Assembly (NCBI GenBank): GCA_022788225.1
Contig: JALEVO010000039.1
Coordinates: 1-63,179, forward strand
Length of the DNA: 63,179 nucleotides
Reading direction: 5' to 3'
From: Oscillospiraceae bacterium
Lineage (GTDB): Bacteria; Bacillota; Clostridia; Oscillospirales; Ruminococcaceae
The notes under the pieces are model-generated. The model did not search any database. It was not told where the DNA came from and saw only the letters and a program-made list of their open reading frames with translations. This document shows, piece by piece, positions 10,721 to 20,436 of the stretch. Positions within the stretch are counted from its first letter, which is position 1, and the number at the start of each line of letters is the position of its first letter. The translations under genes were made by a program, and so were the position numbers.

Positions 10721-11623
10721 ATGAAGCACTTATTAAAAATGCTCGACCTCTCAAAAGAGGAAATTACTGATATTTTAAACCTTGCTGACCAGCTTAAATA
10801 CGAGCTGAAGCACGGCATTCCGCATCCGCACCTCAAAGGCAAATCTCTGGGAATGATTTTCCAGAAAGCCTCTACCCGTACCCGTGTATCATTTGAAACA
10901 GGTATGTACCAGCTGGGAGGATATCCGCTGTTTCTGTCCGCAAGCGAACTGCAGATAGGCAGAGGAGAGCCAGTTCAGGATACTGCCCGTGTTCTTTCAC
11001 GCTACATTGATGGTATCATGATTCGTACATTCGACCAGAAAGAGGTTGAGGACTTAGCTGAATACGGCAATATTCCGATTATAAACGGTCTGACAGACTT
11101 TTCACACCCATGTCAGGTTCTTGCCGACCTTATGACTATCCGTGAATTCAAGGGCAGTTTTGACGGTCTGAAAATGTGCTATATCGGCGACGGAAACAAT
11201 ATGGCAAATTCCCTTATCGTAGGCGGACTTAAAGTGGGCATGAGCGTTGCTGCTGCAACACCTGTTGATTACCGTCCGGCAAAAGAGGTAATGGACTTCG
11301 CACAGGGCTTTGACTGCTTTACAATCACAAACGACCCGAGAGTTGCCGCAAAGGACGCAGACGTACTTCTGACAGACGTATGGGCATCTATGGGACAGGA
11401 AGGTGAAGCAGAGGAACGCCGCAAGGCATTTGTGGGATATCAGATAAATGATGATATCATGGCACTTGCAAAGTCTGATGCACTTGTTATGCACTGCCTG
11501 CCTGCACATCGTGAGGAAGAGATTACTTCAAAGGTGTTTGAGGAACACGCAAACGAGATCTTTGAAGAGGCAGAAAACCGTCTTCACGCACAGAAAGCAG
11601 TTATGGTCAAGCTGATGGGTTAA
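10721..11623 (+). CDS. argF: Ornithine carbamoyltransferase
   Basis: FQKASTRTRVSFETGMYQLGG carbamoyl-phosphate motif; MHCLPAHREEEI. Confidence 0.96.
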   Translation: MKHLLKMLDLSKEEITDILNLADQLKYELKHGIPHPHLKGKSLGMIFQKASTRTRVSFETGMYQLGGYPLFLSASELQIGRGEPVQDTARVLSRYIDGIMIRTFDQKEVEDLAEYGNIPIINGLTDFSHPCQVLADLMTIREFKGSFDGLKMCYIGDGNNMANSLIVGGLKVGMSVAAATPVDYRPAKEVMDFAQGFDCFTITNDPRVAAKDADVLLTDVWASMGQEGEAEERRKAFVGYQINDDIMALAKSDALVMHCLPAHREEEITSKVFEEHANEIFEEAENRLHAQKAVMVKLMG

Positions 11624-11638
11624 TGGATATTATAAAAG

Positions 11639-12293
11639 TTATCGCCAGCCTTAAACGGGCTGGCGATTCTGCTTGTCGAACAAGCCAACTTAACCCGCCG
11701 AAGGTTGAACTAAAAGTTTCGCCAGCCTTTTCAAAGGCTGTGGGTTTCCAAAGGGCAAAGCCCTTGGTCGCCCTCCGCAGAGGGCGAAACTCCCCTAAAA
11801 GCCGCCGTTAAAAGAAAGCAAAACCAGTTATACTAACGGTACAAATCAGCTAACCAAAACATAATTTATCCACGGTGGCTTTGTCATTCAACAGCACAGC
11901 GCATTGAATGACCGCCGACAGGCGGAAAAATCTGACGATACGAATAAAGTTAAACCTCAAAAATACAACTAAACCCCTACGTAATGCACGTAGGGGTTAC
12001 TTGTTTCGTACCCTTAGTTTTTCGCCGCCTGACGGCGGTTCATTTAAATAGCTGCGCTCTTAAATGAATAAAGCCGCCGGGAATATTTTGAATTTTGGTT
12101 AGTTTACTTTGGCTGAAAGTTTGCATGGTTTTACGTTCTGTAAGCGACGGCTTTTTGAGGAGTTTCGCTCACTGCGGTGAGCGATAAAGGGGACCGCCGT
12201 CCCCCTTAACCCCCTGCAGCCTTTGAAAAGGCTGGCGAAACTTTTAGTTCAACCTTCGGCGGGGTTAGCTTGACGGTTTAGCGGCTGGCGATT
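11639..12293. repeat. Large imperfect inverted repeat: two head-to-head copies of a multi-hairpin element
   Basis: Left arm CCCGCCGAAGGTTGAACTAAAAGTTTCGCCAGCCTTTTCAAAGGCTG ends at 11740; its exact complement starts at 12217. Colinear weaker matches continue to a central hairpin at 11972-11998. Confidence 0.9.
11972..11998. terminator. Central hairpin AACCCCTACGT-aatgc-ACGTAGGGGTT, possible bidirectional terminator
   Basis: Perfect 11-bp stem midway between convergent genes. Confidence 0.5.
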
Positions 12294-12307
12294 TGTTTTT
12301 TACTTTA

Positions 12308-13051
12308 TCACTCTGTCGCTGACATCATTGCTTCAATCTGTTCATCGTATGCGTTGAATATCTTTTCAATATCCTCCGGACGCTGACCGTTCTTGCCCTC
12401 ATCATCAGGCTCATTGGGTTCGCCGAAAGTTACAGAGTAAAGGTAGATAACACCGTTATAGTCGTACTGACAGCTGACTGAAACCTCGCTGAACTTTTCA
12501 AAGCTTTCGTCTGTGTCAAATTTAACGCTGACAATGCCGAAATTTCCGCTGTTGGAAAAAATGGATTTTGTGTCAAGCTCTTCGGGATTATACTTCACAC
12601 TTACCTTATACGGCATAGCCTTGTCGCCGGTCTTTTCCTTTTCGACTGTTCTTTCAGCGTCGGAATCAAGGAGAGCTGAAAGTATTCCCCGATACTTTTC
12701 GCTCAGACCCTCATACTCAAAGTCCTCCCAGACTGCGTCCTTTTTGTCGGGGACGTAATAGTATGATGAAGAAATTACAGTCAGGGCATTGTTTCTGTAG
12801 AATTTCAGAGTGCCGCTGACGTCATATTCCATGAATGCGCAGTCGTTGCCAAGCTTTGACGCTTCAATAAGAGTGTTGGCGGAATCAGCGGTTTTAGAAA
12901 TCTGAATGTAGTAATCTTCTTCAGTACCGTTTTCGCTGATATAGGTTTTGAAATCCTGATAGATTTTTTCATTTTCCTCACTGTCGTCACCGCAGGCGCA
13001 AAGGGAGAGTGTAAGCAGTGCGGCAGTGAGCATTGAAATAATTTTTTTCAT
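12308..13051 (-). CDS. Putative lipoprotein linked to the rnf operon
   Basis: MKKIISMLTAALLTLSLCACGDDSEE lipobox signal; directly after rnfB on the same strand. Confidence 0.7.
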   Translation of the reverse strand: MKKIISMLTAALLTLSLCACGDDSEENEKIYQDFKTYISENGTEEDYYIQISKTADSANTLIEASKLGNDCAFMEYDVSGTLKFYRNNALTVISSSYYYVPDKKDAVWEDFEYEGLSEKYRGILSALLDSDAERTVEKEKTGDKAMPYKVSVKYNPEELDTKSIFSNSGNFGIVSVKFDTDESFEKFSEVSVSCQYDYNGVIYLYSVTFGEPNEPDDEGKNGQRPEDIEKIFNAYDEQIEAMMSATE

Positions 13052-13845
13052 TAGTAATCCTCGCAGTTTGTTATTGCACCGGTGGGGCAGGCGTCATAGC
13101 AGGTTCCGCAGCCGGTACATTTATTGTAATCTATAACTGCGTGGAAGTCAACCACTTTTATAGCGTCGCTTAAACATTTTTTCTCGCAGATTTTACAGCC
13201 GATACAGCCGTTTGCACAGGACTGCTTTGTCACCTTGCCGTTATCCTTTGAGGAGCATTTAACGTCAATGTGCTTTGCCACAGGCTTTATGGAAATAAGA
13301 CCGTTAGGACAAACCTTTACGCACTTTCCACAGGCACCGCAAACTCCTGTTACCTCGGCAACGCCGTTTACAATTTCAATTGCGTGTTCGTCGCAGACGT
13401 TTACGCAGTCGCCGTAGCCTAAGCAGCCGAAAGTACAGGTTTTTTCTCCGCCGTGGAATCTCTTTGCGGCGGCACAGCTCTGAACACCATCAAACTCAAA
13501 GCGTTTTTTCACTGCCTCGCAGTTGCCACGGCAGTGTACAACAGCAGTTTCCGGAACGACTTCCATAGCCGCAGTACCCAGAATAGAACTTATCTTTGCG
13601 CTCACCTCTGCGCCGCCCGGTTTGCAGAGATTTGTGGGGGCATTGTTTTTTACAATTGCGTTTGCGTAGTCCGAACAGCCGGCAAATCCGCACGCACCAC
13701 AGTTTGCCTGCGGCAGGGAATCGCTTATCTGCTCTATTCTTTCGTCTGTCTTGACGTAGAAAATTTTAGATGCGGCAGTAAGGAGTATTCCGGCAGCAAG
13801 ACCCAATACCGCAAATATAATAATCGGAATCAGATATGTTGGCAT
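13051..13845 (-). CDS. rnfB: Electron transport complex subunit RnfB
   Basis: LPQANCGACGFAGCSDYANAIV plus multiple CxxCxxCxxxC ferredoxin clusters. Confidence 0.95.
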   Translation of the reverse strand: MPTYLIPIIIFAVLGLAAGILLTAASKIFYVKTDERIEQISDSLPQANCGACGFAGCSDYANAIVKNNAPTNLCKPGGAEVSAKISSILGTAAMEVVPETAVVHCRGNCEAVKKRFEFDGVQSCAAAKRFHGGEKTCTFGCLGYGDCVNVCDEHAIEIVNGVAEVTGVCGACGKCVKVCPNGLISIKPVAKHIDVKCSSKDNGKVTKQSCANGCIGCKICEKKCLSDAIKVVDFHAVIDYNKCTGCGTCYDACPTGAITNCEDY

Positions 13846-13865
13846 TTTTTATGTACTCCTTTCCG

Positions 13866-14444
13866 TCAGCTGATAAGTCCCGAAAAAGCCATAAAGCTTA
13901 ACGAAACGATTGACGCCGCAATAAGTGTGGACGGTATTCCCTTGAATGTTGCAGGAATATCCGCAGTTTCCAGCTTTGAGCGTACTCCCGAAAAGAGAAT
14001 AAGCGCAAGAGAGAAACCCACTCCGGCAAATACCGCATTGATGATGGACTGCAAAAATGTGTAGCCGTTGTCTATGTTTAAGAGCGTAACGCCAAGTACG
14101 GCACAGTTTGTAGTGATAAGAGGCAGATACACGCCGAGAGAATTGTAAAGCGGCGGCATTACCTTTTTGAGCACTATCTCAACAAGCTGTACAAACAGGG
14201 CGATAATAAGGATAAACGCAACGGTGTTTAAGTATTCAAGCTTGTTTGGTACTAAGACGTACCAGTAAACGGGGTATGTAATAGCGGTAGCGCAGGTCAT
14301 TACAAATATAACGGCAGCACCCATTCCAAGGCTTGAGGAAAGCTTTTTTGAAACGCCGAGGAAAGGGCAGATACCCATAAATTTCGACAGTACGAAGTTA
14401 TCAACAAACACTGCCGATATCATAATTACAAGAATTGTTTTCAT
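13866..14444 (-). CDS. rnfA: Electron transport complex subunit RnfA
   Basis: VDNFVLSKFMGICPFLGVSKKLSSSLGMG. Confidence 0.95.
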   Translation of the reverse strand: MKTILVIMISAVFVDNFVLSKFMGICPFLGVSKKLSSSLGMGAAVIFVMTCATAITYPVYWYVLVPNKLEYLNTVAFILIIALFVQLVEIVLKKVMPPLYNSLGVYLPLITTNCAVLGVTLLNIDNGYTFLQSIINAVFAGVGFSLALILFSGVRSKLETADIPATFKGIPSTLIAASIVSLSFMAFSGLIS

Positions 14445-15106
14445 TATTCTTCAGCGCCTCCTTTTCTTCCGGAACAGTTTGCGGCATTCGGACAGCCTGC
14501 ACAGCCAATCTTCTGTGGCGGTTTCTTTCCGGCAATTTTGTTGACCAGTGCGATAATAACGCCCAGCACGAAAAATCCTCCGGCGGACATTACAAATACT
14601 GACATAGGCTGTGTTATAAACGGAATGTCAATACCCATCCATGAGCCTGAACCTAAAATTTCTCTTACAGAACCCATAAGGAAAAGGGCGAGAGTAAAGC
14701 CCAGTCCCATTCCAAGACCGTCAAGGGCGGACTTAAAGACATTGTTCTTACAGGCGAACATCTCCGCACGTCCTAAGATAATACAGTTTACTGTGATAAG
14801 GTTGAGAAACGTTCCTAAAGCGTCATAAAGGCTCGGTACAAAGCCATGGAGCAGAAAGCTTATGAGGGTTACAAAGCCTGCGATAATTACGATATAGCAG
14901 GGGAGTTTGACTGACTTTGGAATTACCTTTTTAAGCAGTGAAATAACAATATTTGAGCCTAACAGAACGAATGTAGTGGCAAGCCCCATACCGATTCCGT
15001 TTACAGCCTGTGTTGTGACTGCAAGAGTCGGACACATTCCTAAAAGTCCCACAAGGGTCGGGTTTTCCTTTATAAGACCTTTGGTAAATTCTTTCAGATT
15101 ACCCAT
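14444..15106 (-). CDS. rnfE: Electron transport complex subunit RnfE
   Basis: NPTLVGLLGMCPTLAVTTQAVNGIGMGLA. Confidence 0.95.
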   Translation of the reverse strand: MGNLKEFTKGLIKENPTLVGLLGMCPTLAVTTQAVNGIGMGLATTFVLLGSNIVISLLKKVIPKSVKLPCYIVIIAGFVTLISFLLHGFVPSLYDALGTFLNLITVNCIILGRAEMFACKNNVFKSALDGLGMGLGFTLALFLMGSVREILGSGSWMGIDIPFITQPMSVFVMSAGGFFVLGVIIALVNKIAGKKPPQKIGCAGCPNAANCSGRKGGAEE

Positions 15107-15620
15107 TTAAAATTTCCTCCTTGTGTTCAGTGTAAGTATTCAGAGCAAGGTCAACTGCTGACTTCATACCCTTTGAAGAGTAGGTAGCGCCTGTAATTGT
15201 GCTGAAATCGTAGTCAGTGGAAGATACACCCTTGAACTGTTCAATAAAGCTTTTGTCCTCCTGAACCTTTGTACCCAGTCCCGGAGTTTCGCCGATTGAA
15301 AGAAAGCTTATTCCCTCAATTGAACCCTCACCGTCAAAACCGATAAGGAGGTGCAGACCGCCCTTTGCGTAACCGTCTGCTGTAACTTCAAAGATAATTC
15401 TGCCGTTCTGGTCACGGGTAACGGAGTCGATACCGTCAATGTCGATATCAACGGAAGTATAGTCAGCGTCGCCGAAGGTGTCGGAAAGTGACTGATTGAA
15501 TTTGTCCTCCTGCGCCTGTACGATTTTGTCCTTTGTGGCGGCATTTGCGGCAACAAGGAGCGCACAGACAACAACTGAAATAAGCATCAGCACTAAAGGC
15601 GGCATTATTTTTTCTTTCAT
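15099..15620 (-). CDS. rnfG: Electron transport complex subunit RnfG (FMN-binding)
   Basis: FMN attachment motif STITGATYSSKGM. Confidence 0.93.
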   Translation of the reverse strand: MKEKIMPPLVLMLISVVVCALLVAANAATKDKIVQAQEDKFNQSLSDTFGDADYTSVDIDIDGIDSVTRDQNGRIIFEVTADGYAKGGLHLLIGFDGEGSIEGISFLSIGETPGLGTKVQEDKSFIEQFKGVSSTDYDFSTITGATYSSKGMKSAVDLALNTYTEHKEEILNG

Positions 15621-16591
15621 TTCTGCTTTACCTCCTTTTTAGCACCGAAAGGCTTTGTCATTGTGAATCTGTCGATATACGGCGTTACGATATTCATAAG
15701 GAGTATCGAGAACGAAACGCCCTCCGGATAACTGCCGAACTGCCTTATAATAAACGTGATAAGTCCGCAGCCGATACCGAAAATCAGCTTGCCCTTGTTG
15801 GTAATAGGAGTTGTAACGTAGTCTGTAGCCATGAAGAATGCGCCTAAGAAAAGACCACCTGCAAGCATATTGTAAATTACATCATTTCCGGCAATGAGGT
15901 CTAAAAGGGCAACTGTGCCGATAAATGCAACAGGGGTAACAGGGGAGATGATACCTCTGATTATGAGGTAAACGCCGCCTATCAGAAGAGCAAGAGCGCA
16001 GGTCTCACCGATACAGCCGCCTACGTTTCCAAGGAATAAGTCCTTGTAGGACGCATCACCTGTTACAAGGGGAGTTGCGCCGGTCAGTATCTTGCTGCTG
16101 CCGATTGTAACAAAGGTGTCGGAGTCTTTCAGTGTGTTGTAATATTTAGGCAGTGCCCATGTTGTCATATTTGAAGTAAAGGACAGCATAAGCACGATTC
16201 TTCCTACGATAGCAGGGTTTGCAAAATTCTGTCCCAGACCGCCGAAAAGCTGTTTTACCACAACGATAGCCACAAAACAGCCTATAAGCGCCTGCCAGAA
16301 AGGCAGTGTTACAGGGAGATTGAGAGCAAGGAGCAGTCCGGTAAGTACTGCGCTCATGTCGCCTATGGTCTGTTCTCTTTTCATTATTATTCGTGTCACA
16401 CCCTCAAGAAGTACACAGGAGAGTATACAGAATGCAATAAGCATAATCGCCCTGAATCCGAAGTAGTATCCGGCGGAAATCACGGACGGTACAAGCGCCA
16501 AAATAACGCAGAGCATAACACGCTGGGTTGTCATGCTGTCCTTGACATGGGGCGAGGGAGATATTCTTAAAATGTTCAATGTTCTGGTCAT
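15617..16591 (-). CDS. rnfD: Electron transport complex subunit RnfD
   Basis: RISPSPHVKDSMTTQRVM; TGATPLV; FMATDYVTTPITNKGKLIFGIGCG. Confidence 0.95.
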   Translation of the reverse strand: MTRTLNILRISPSPHVKDSMTTQRVMLCVILALVPSVISAGYYFGFRAIMLIAFCILSCVLLEGVTRIIMKREQTIGDMSAVLTGLLLALNLPVTLPFWQALIGCFVAIVVVKQLFGGLGQNFANPAIVGRIVLMLSFTSNMTTWALPKYYNTLKDSDTFVTIGSSKILTGATPLVTGDASYKDLFLGNVGGCIGETCALALLIGGVYLIIRGIISPVTPVAFIGTVALLDLIAGNDVIYNMLAGGLFLGAFFMATDYVTTPITNKGKLIFGIGCGLITFIIRQFGSYPEGVSFSILLMNIVTPYIDRFTMTKPFGAKKEVKQK

Positions 16592-16599
16592 CCTTTCTG

Positions 16600-17877
16600 T
16601 CAGTTTCTTGGAATAAGCGCTTTTGCAAGCTGGTTAGTTTCCGCAAGCTTCCGTCCGGCAGGACAGGCGTAGGTACAGCATCCGCAGTTCATGCAGAGGG
16701 TTACCTTTAAGGCTTTGAGAGTTTCGATATCACGTTTCTGGTAAGCCTTTTCCATTTCAGTCGGCATTAGGTTAAACGGACACGCTTTTATACATCTGCC
16801 GCAGCGGATACAGTTTGTAACTGTCGGCTCGGAATATTTCTCAAAGGCAAGTATGGCATTTGTACCCTTTACAACAGGAGTTTCCAGATCAAACGCACAG
16901 GCTCCCATCATAGGACCTCCGGCAATAAGCTTTTTAAGCTTTTCGGTGTCGCACTGTGCATAGGCAAGGACTTCCGAAAAAGCAGTACCAATGGGGGCAA
17001 AAACATTGCATGGCTTTGCCACGATATCACCGTCAACGGTTATACGCCTTTCGGTAATAGGCATACCTGTTTTCATGTAATGGGAAATCTGCGCCGCTGT
17101 TGAAACGTTGAGAACCACTGCTCCGGTGTCAGACGGCAGCTGTCCCTCCATGACGATACGTCCAACAGTATTATATATAAGCACCTTTTCAGCACCCTGC
17201 GGATAGCTTGCCGGAAGAGCCTTTACGGTTATTTCCGGGAAAGATGAGGTTTTCTGAGTAAGGAGCGAAATTGCGTCCGGCTTGTTGTTTTCAATGCCGA
17301 TTATGGCAGACTCGATTTTCAGATACTTCATGACAGTCTGAATACCGTCAATGATTGAATCCGGGTCTTCCAGCATCTGTCTGTGGTCTGAGGTTATGTA
17401 CGGCTCACACTCTGCGGCGTTGATAATAAGGGTATCAACGGGAGTTTTCGGATTAAGCTTGATGTGTGTCGGGAATCCGGCACCGCCCAGACCAGTTATG
17501 CCGCTTTCCCTTATGGCTTTGATGAACTCTTCCTTTGAGTGTACCACAGGGGGCTTTACTTCCTCTGAAACAGTCTGGTTTCCGTCTGTTTCAATTGTTA
17601 CTGCCTTGCAGGTGTTTCCGTTTGCAAGCTTTAAATCGGTTACTGCTTTTACAGTACCCGAAACGGACGAATGAACAGGTACTGACATAAAAGCGTCAGT
17701 ATCGCCGATTTTCTGTCCCACATAAACAGTATCTCCGGTTTTAACAAGCGGAGTGCACGGTGCGCCCATGTTCATGAGCATTGGAATTGTTACCTGTGCC
17801 GGCAGGGGAATTCTTACAGTGTGAGAAGCCGCTGTACCCTTACGGTGAGATAAACGTACTCCGTTTAGTCTTTTCAT
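16600..17877 (-). CDS. rnfC: Electron transport complex subunit RnfC
   Basis: GLGGAGFPTHIKL; two CxxCxxCxxxCP ferredoxin motifs. Confidence 0.95.
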   Translation of the reverse strand: MKRLNGVRLSHRKGTAASHTVRIPLPAQVTIPMLMNMGAPCTPLVKTGDTVYVGQKIGDTDAFMSVPVHSSVSGTVKAVTDLKLANGNTCKAVTIETDGNQTVSEEVKPPVVHSKEEFIKAIRESGITGLGGAGFPTHIKLNPKTPVDTLIINAAECEPYITSDHRQMLEDPDSIIDGIQTVMKYLKIESAIIGIENNKPDAISLLTQKTSSFPEITVKALPASYPQGAEKVLIYNTVGRIVMEGQLPSDTGAVVLNVSTAAQISHYMKTGMPITERRITVDGDIVAKPCNVFAPIGTAFSEVLAYAQCDTEKLKKLIAGGPMMGACAFDLETPVVKGTNAILAFEKYSEPTVTNCIRCGRCIKACPFNLMPTEMEKAYQKRDIETLKALKVTLCMNCGCCTYACPAGRKLAETNQLAKALIPRN

Positions 17878-17888
17878 TATTTTCCTCC

Positions 17889-18407
17889 TTAGTTATGGCT
17901 GACTCTGTCCATAGCGTCAAGCAGCAGTTTTAAGACTGCCCCTGTTACCATTCCTGCAATACAGCCGGAAATTATCATAACAGGACTGTAGCCGAAAACC
18001 GCCGTATGCATAATGACCGATGCTGCACAGAGCTGACCGAAATTGTGAATTAACGCACTCGTTATACTCATAAGCATAAGAGATACGTTTGTTTTTTTGT
18101 AAAGTATAAGCATTACTATATATGAAAGCACACCGCCTGTCAAAGACATAAAAAAAGCGGTGACGCCCCTTGTCAGAAGAACAAAAACCGATTTTAAAAG
18201 GCATATTGCAAAGCCGTATTTTCCGCCCTGCCTTGACATGGAGTACATGACCGGAAGATTTGAAAAACCCGGCTTTACCCCCAGCGGCAGCGGTATCATG
18301 CTTTCGGCGGCGGAAATTCCGGCGGAAAGAGCAAGAAGTATTCCGCACAAAGCAACATTTCTGCTTTTTGCTACTCTATTTCTATTATGAGTTTTTTCGG
18401 CAGACAT
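17889..18407 (-). CDS. Gx transporter family protein (heptaprenyl diphosphate synthase component I-like)
   Basis: ALCGILLALSAGISAAESMIPLPLGVKPGFSNLPVM; start placed at MSAEKT. Confidence 0.75.
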   Translation of the reverse strand: MSAEKTHNRNRVAKSRNVALCGILLALSAGISAAESMIPLPLGVKPGFSNLPVMYSMSRQGGKYGFAICLLKSVFVLLTRGVTAFFMSLTGGVLSYIVMLILYKKTNVSLMLMSITSALIHNFGQLCAASVIMHTAVFGYSPVMIISGCIAGMVTGAVLKLLLDAMDRVSHN

Positions 18408-18742
18408 ACTATTTTTTCGCCTTTCTTTGAAATATAGCCTGTATTTACGCATATTTTATCTGGACAGTCGGAACTGTAGACGCATATTGCGCCGTCCTTC
18501 ATCTCAATGAATGCGCCCTTTGCCTCGTCTATTTCATACGTTCTTGTCAGATTGGAAAGAGTTATGGTTTTAACCGTTTTCCCGTCAACGGAAATAACAG
18601 CCTTTGAGCCGTATTGCGAATGTGTTCCGAAAAGTACCAGTGCAAGCAGTCCGGCGGCAAGAATGATACCGATAATAACTGCGTCACGTTTTGTTATAAG
18701 CCTTTTATTCTCCGTATGCTTCATCGCTGACCTCATAATCAA
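18371..18742 (-). CDS. NusG domain II-containing membrane-anchored protein
   Basis: Single N-terminal TM, then YEIDEAKGAFIEMKDGAICVYSSDCPDKICVNTGYISKKGEKIVCLPKKLIIEI, a NusG_II pattern. Confidence 0.8.
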   Translation of the reverse strand: MIMRSAMKHTENKRLITKRDAVIIGIILAAGLLALVLFGTHSQYGSKAVISVDGKTVKTITLSNLTRTYEIDEAKGAFIEMKDGAICVYSSDCPDKICVNTGYISKKGEKIVCLPKKLIIEIE

Positions 18743-19700
18743 GACCGTCGCTTACATAAAGCTTTTTGTTTTTATCGGCGGCAAAAATCTTGTATTTGTC
18801 CGAATGGAGATACTTTTCAATATTTTCACTGCCATCCAGAAAAATCATGGTGGACAGAAAATCCGATTCAATTCCGCTGTCCGAGAAAACTGTTACCGTT
18901 GTAAGGTCGGTTTCTGTGGGATAGCCTGTGCGTGGGTCGATGATGTGGCAGTAAGTTTTGCCGTCCGCCTCAAAATATCGTTCATAGCCGCCGGAGGTGG
19001 ACAGAAAGCACTGCTCAGTTTTCACAGCCGCAAGTATTCCGCCGTCGGGATTGGTAATGCTCACGTCAAAGCTGCCGTCTCCGTAAAGCAACAGGGAAGA
19101 ACCTGTTGAAATATAAGTCTTTTTGCAGGCATTTTTATCAAAGTAGTCAAGACAGGCGTCAAGCACCGCCCCCTTGCCCACAGCTCCGAAGTCAAGAGCC
19201 GCATTGTTTTTAAGGACTATTTCATCACCGTTTATGGAAATATTGTCCGTCCCCACCGTTTCCAACGCCGCTTTTATTTCACTTTCCTCCGGAACGGTCG
19301 GGTTTTCTCCGGTAACGTTCCATAGTGCTGTCAGTCTGCCTACAGTGATATCAGTAAGACTGCCGTACTGGCTGTTAAGATTCAGCACGTCGCTGACAGT
19401 TTCAGACAGAATGTCAGAGGCGGTTATACTGCCGCTTTGATTAAGGCGGTAAACCTCGCTGTCCTCGTTATTGCAGTCAAGGACGTTCTGATATTTGCTG
19501 AAAATATCTTCGATATCCTTTGTTATATCGCTCTGACTGCGGACTGATACCACAGTATCCATAGCGAAAAAATCAGCTTTGTAATCATAGCCGCCGGAAT
19601 TTTCAGATAGAGTACGCTTTGTCACAATGAAAACTGCTGCTAAAAATGCCGCCAAAACAAGAACTAATGCAGCATTTCTTATGAATTTTTTTGAAAACAT
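18705..19700 (-). CDS. apbE: FAD:protein FMN transferase (ApbE)
   Basis: DFGAVGKGAVLDACLDYF, STGSSLLLYG, HIIDPRTGYPTETDL; start placed at MFSKKF with gagg RBS. Confidence 0.88.
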   Translation of the reverse strand: MFSKKFIRNAALVLVLAAFLAAVFIVTKRTLSENSGGYDYKADFFAMDTVVSVRSQSDITKDIEDIFSKYQNVLDCNNEDSEVYRLNQSGSITASDILSETVSDVLNLNSQYGSLTDITVGRLTALWNVTGENPTVPEESEIKAALETVGTDNISINGDEIVLKNNAALDFGAVGKGAVLDACLDYFDKNACKKTYISTGSSLLLYGDGSFDVSITNPDGGILAAVKTEQCFLSTSGGYERYFEADGKTYCHIIDPRTGYPTETDLTTVTVFSDSGIESDFLSTMIFLDGSENIEKYLHSDKYKIFAADKNKKLYVSDGLDYEVSDEAYGE

Positions 19701-19833
19701 TAAAAACCTCTTTTTTTTTGCAGTAAAAAATGTTATAATATAGTAAATGCTTTGCACATTCGCTCACTATGTTCGCTGCGTGCATATCAGCAAATAGTAA
19801 ACTCCAAATAAATTTGTCGTTTACTATAAAAGG

Positions 19834-20436
19834 TCAGAGGGCTGACATTTTATCCTCAGTTAATTTTATGAGTGACAGAAGTGAATGAGAATCGGGAAAA
19901 CTTTCAGATAGGTCCGAAACGGTTATTTTTATGGCGTTTTTGCCGGCTTTTTTCTTTATTCCGGCACATTCCTTTGAAATAATACAGTCGCTTAAATATT
20001 CCGATTCGTCAGCGGAAATTCTGAATGCGTTTTTGTCGTTTTCGGGATTGGAATTGTATATTATCCGCAGCAGTCTGTAAACGCAGGCGTTGAGGTAACC
20101 GGCAATATTTTCGGAAATATCGCTTTCCTCGCAAAGTTTTAAAATGATATTCTGTGAATCAGCTATCATTCTGCTTTTTTCGGTTTCCTCTGTTTTTCCG
20201 TCAGCGGAGGCAGTATGACCGTTTGGAACAGGTGAGCGTCCCAAAAGATAATCGCAGGTAACGTTGTAGTAATCTGCCGCCCGGACGAGAAATTCCAGTC
20301 CGCATTCTCTTATGCCCTTTTCGTAGTGGGATAAAAGCGCCTGTGAGATTCCGAGATCGGCGGCGGCTTGTTTCTGGCTTATTTTTCTTTCTTTTCTTAC
20401 AAGTGTCAGGATTCGTGGAAAATCAGCGTTCATCAT
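19834..20436 (-). CDS. XRE-family transcriptional regulator
   Basis: N-terminal HTH: LTLVRKERKISQKQAAADLGISQALLSHYEKGIRECGLEFLVRAADYYNVTCDYLLGR. Confidence 0.85.
   Translation of the reverse strand: MMNADFPRILTLVRKERKISQKQAAADLGISQALLSHYEKGIRECGLEFLVRAADYYNVTCDYLLGRSPVPNGHTASADGKTEETEKSRMIADSQNIILKLCEESDISENIAGYLNACVYRLLRIIYNSNPENDKNAFRISADESEYLSDCIISKECAGIKKKAGKNAIKITVSDLSESFPDSHSLLSLIKLTEDKMSAL

Noticed and set aside
11623-11811. 62-aa ORF after argF
   Set aside because: Lies wholly within the structured repeat, has a stem-loop-derived composition and no RBS of note; not credible as a protein.
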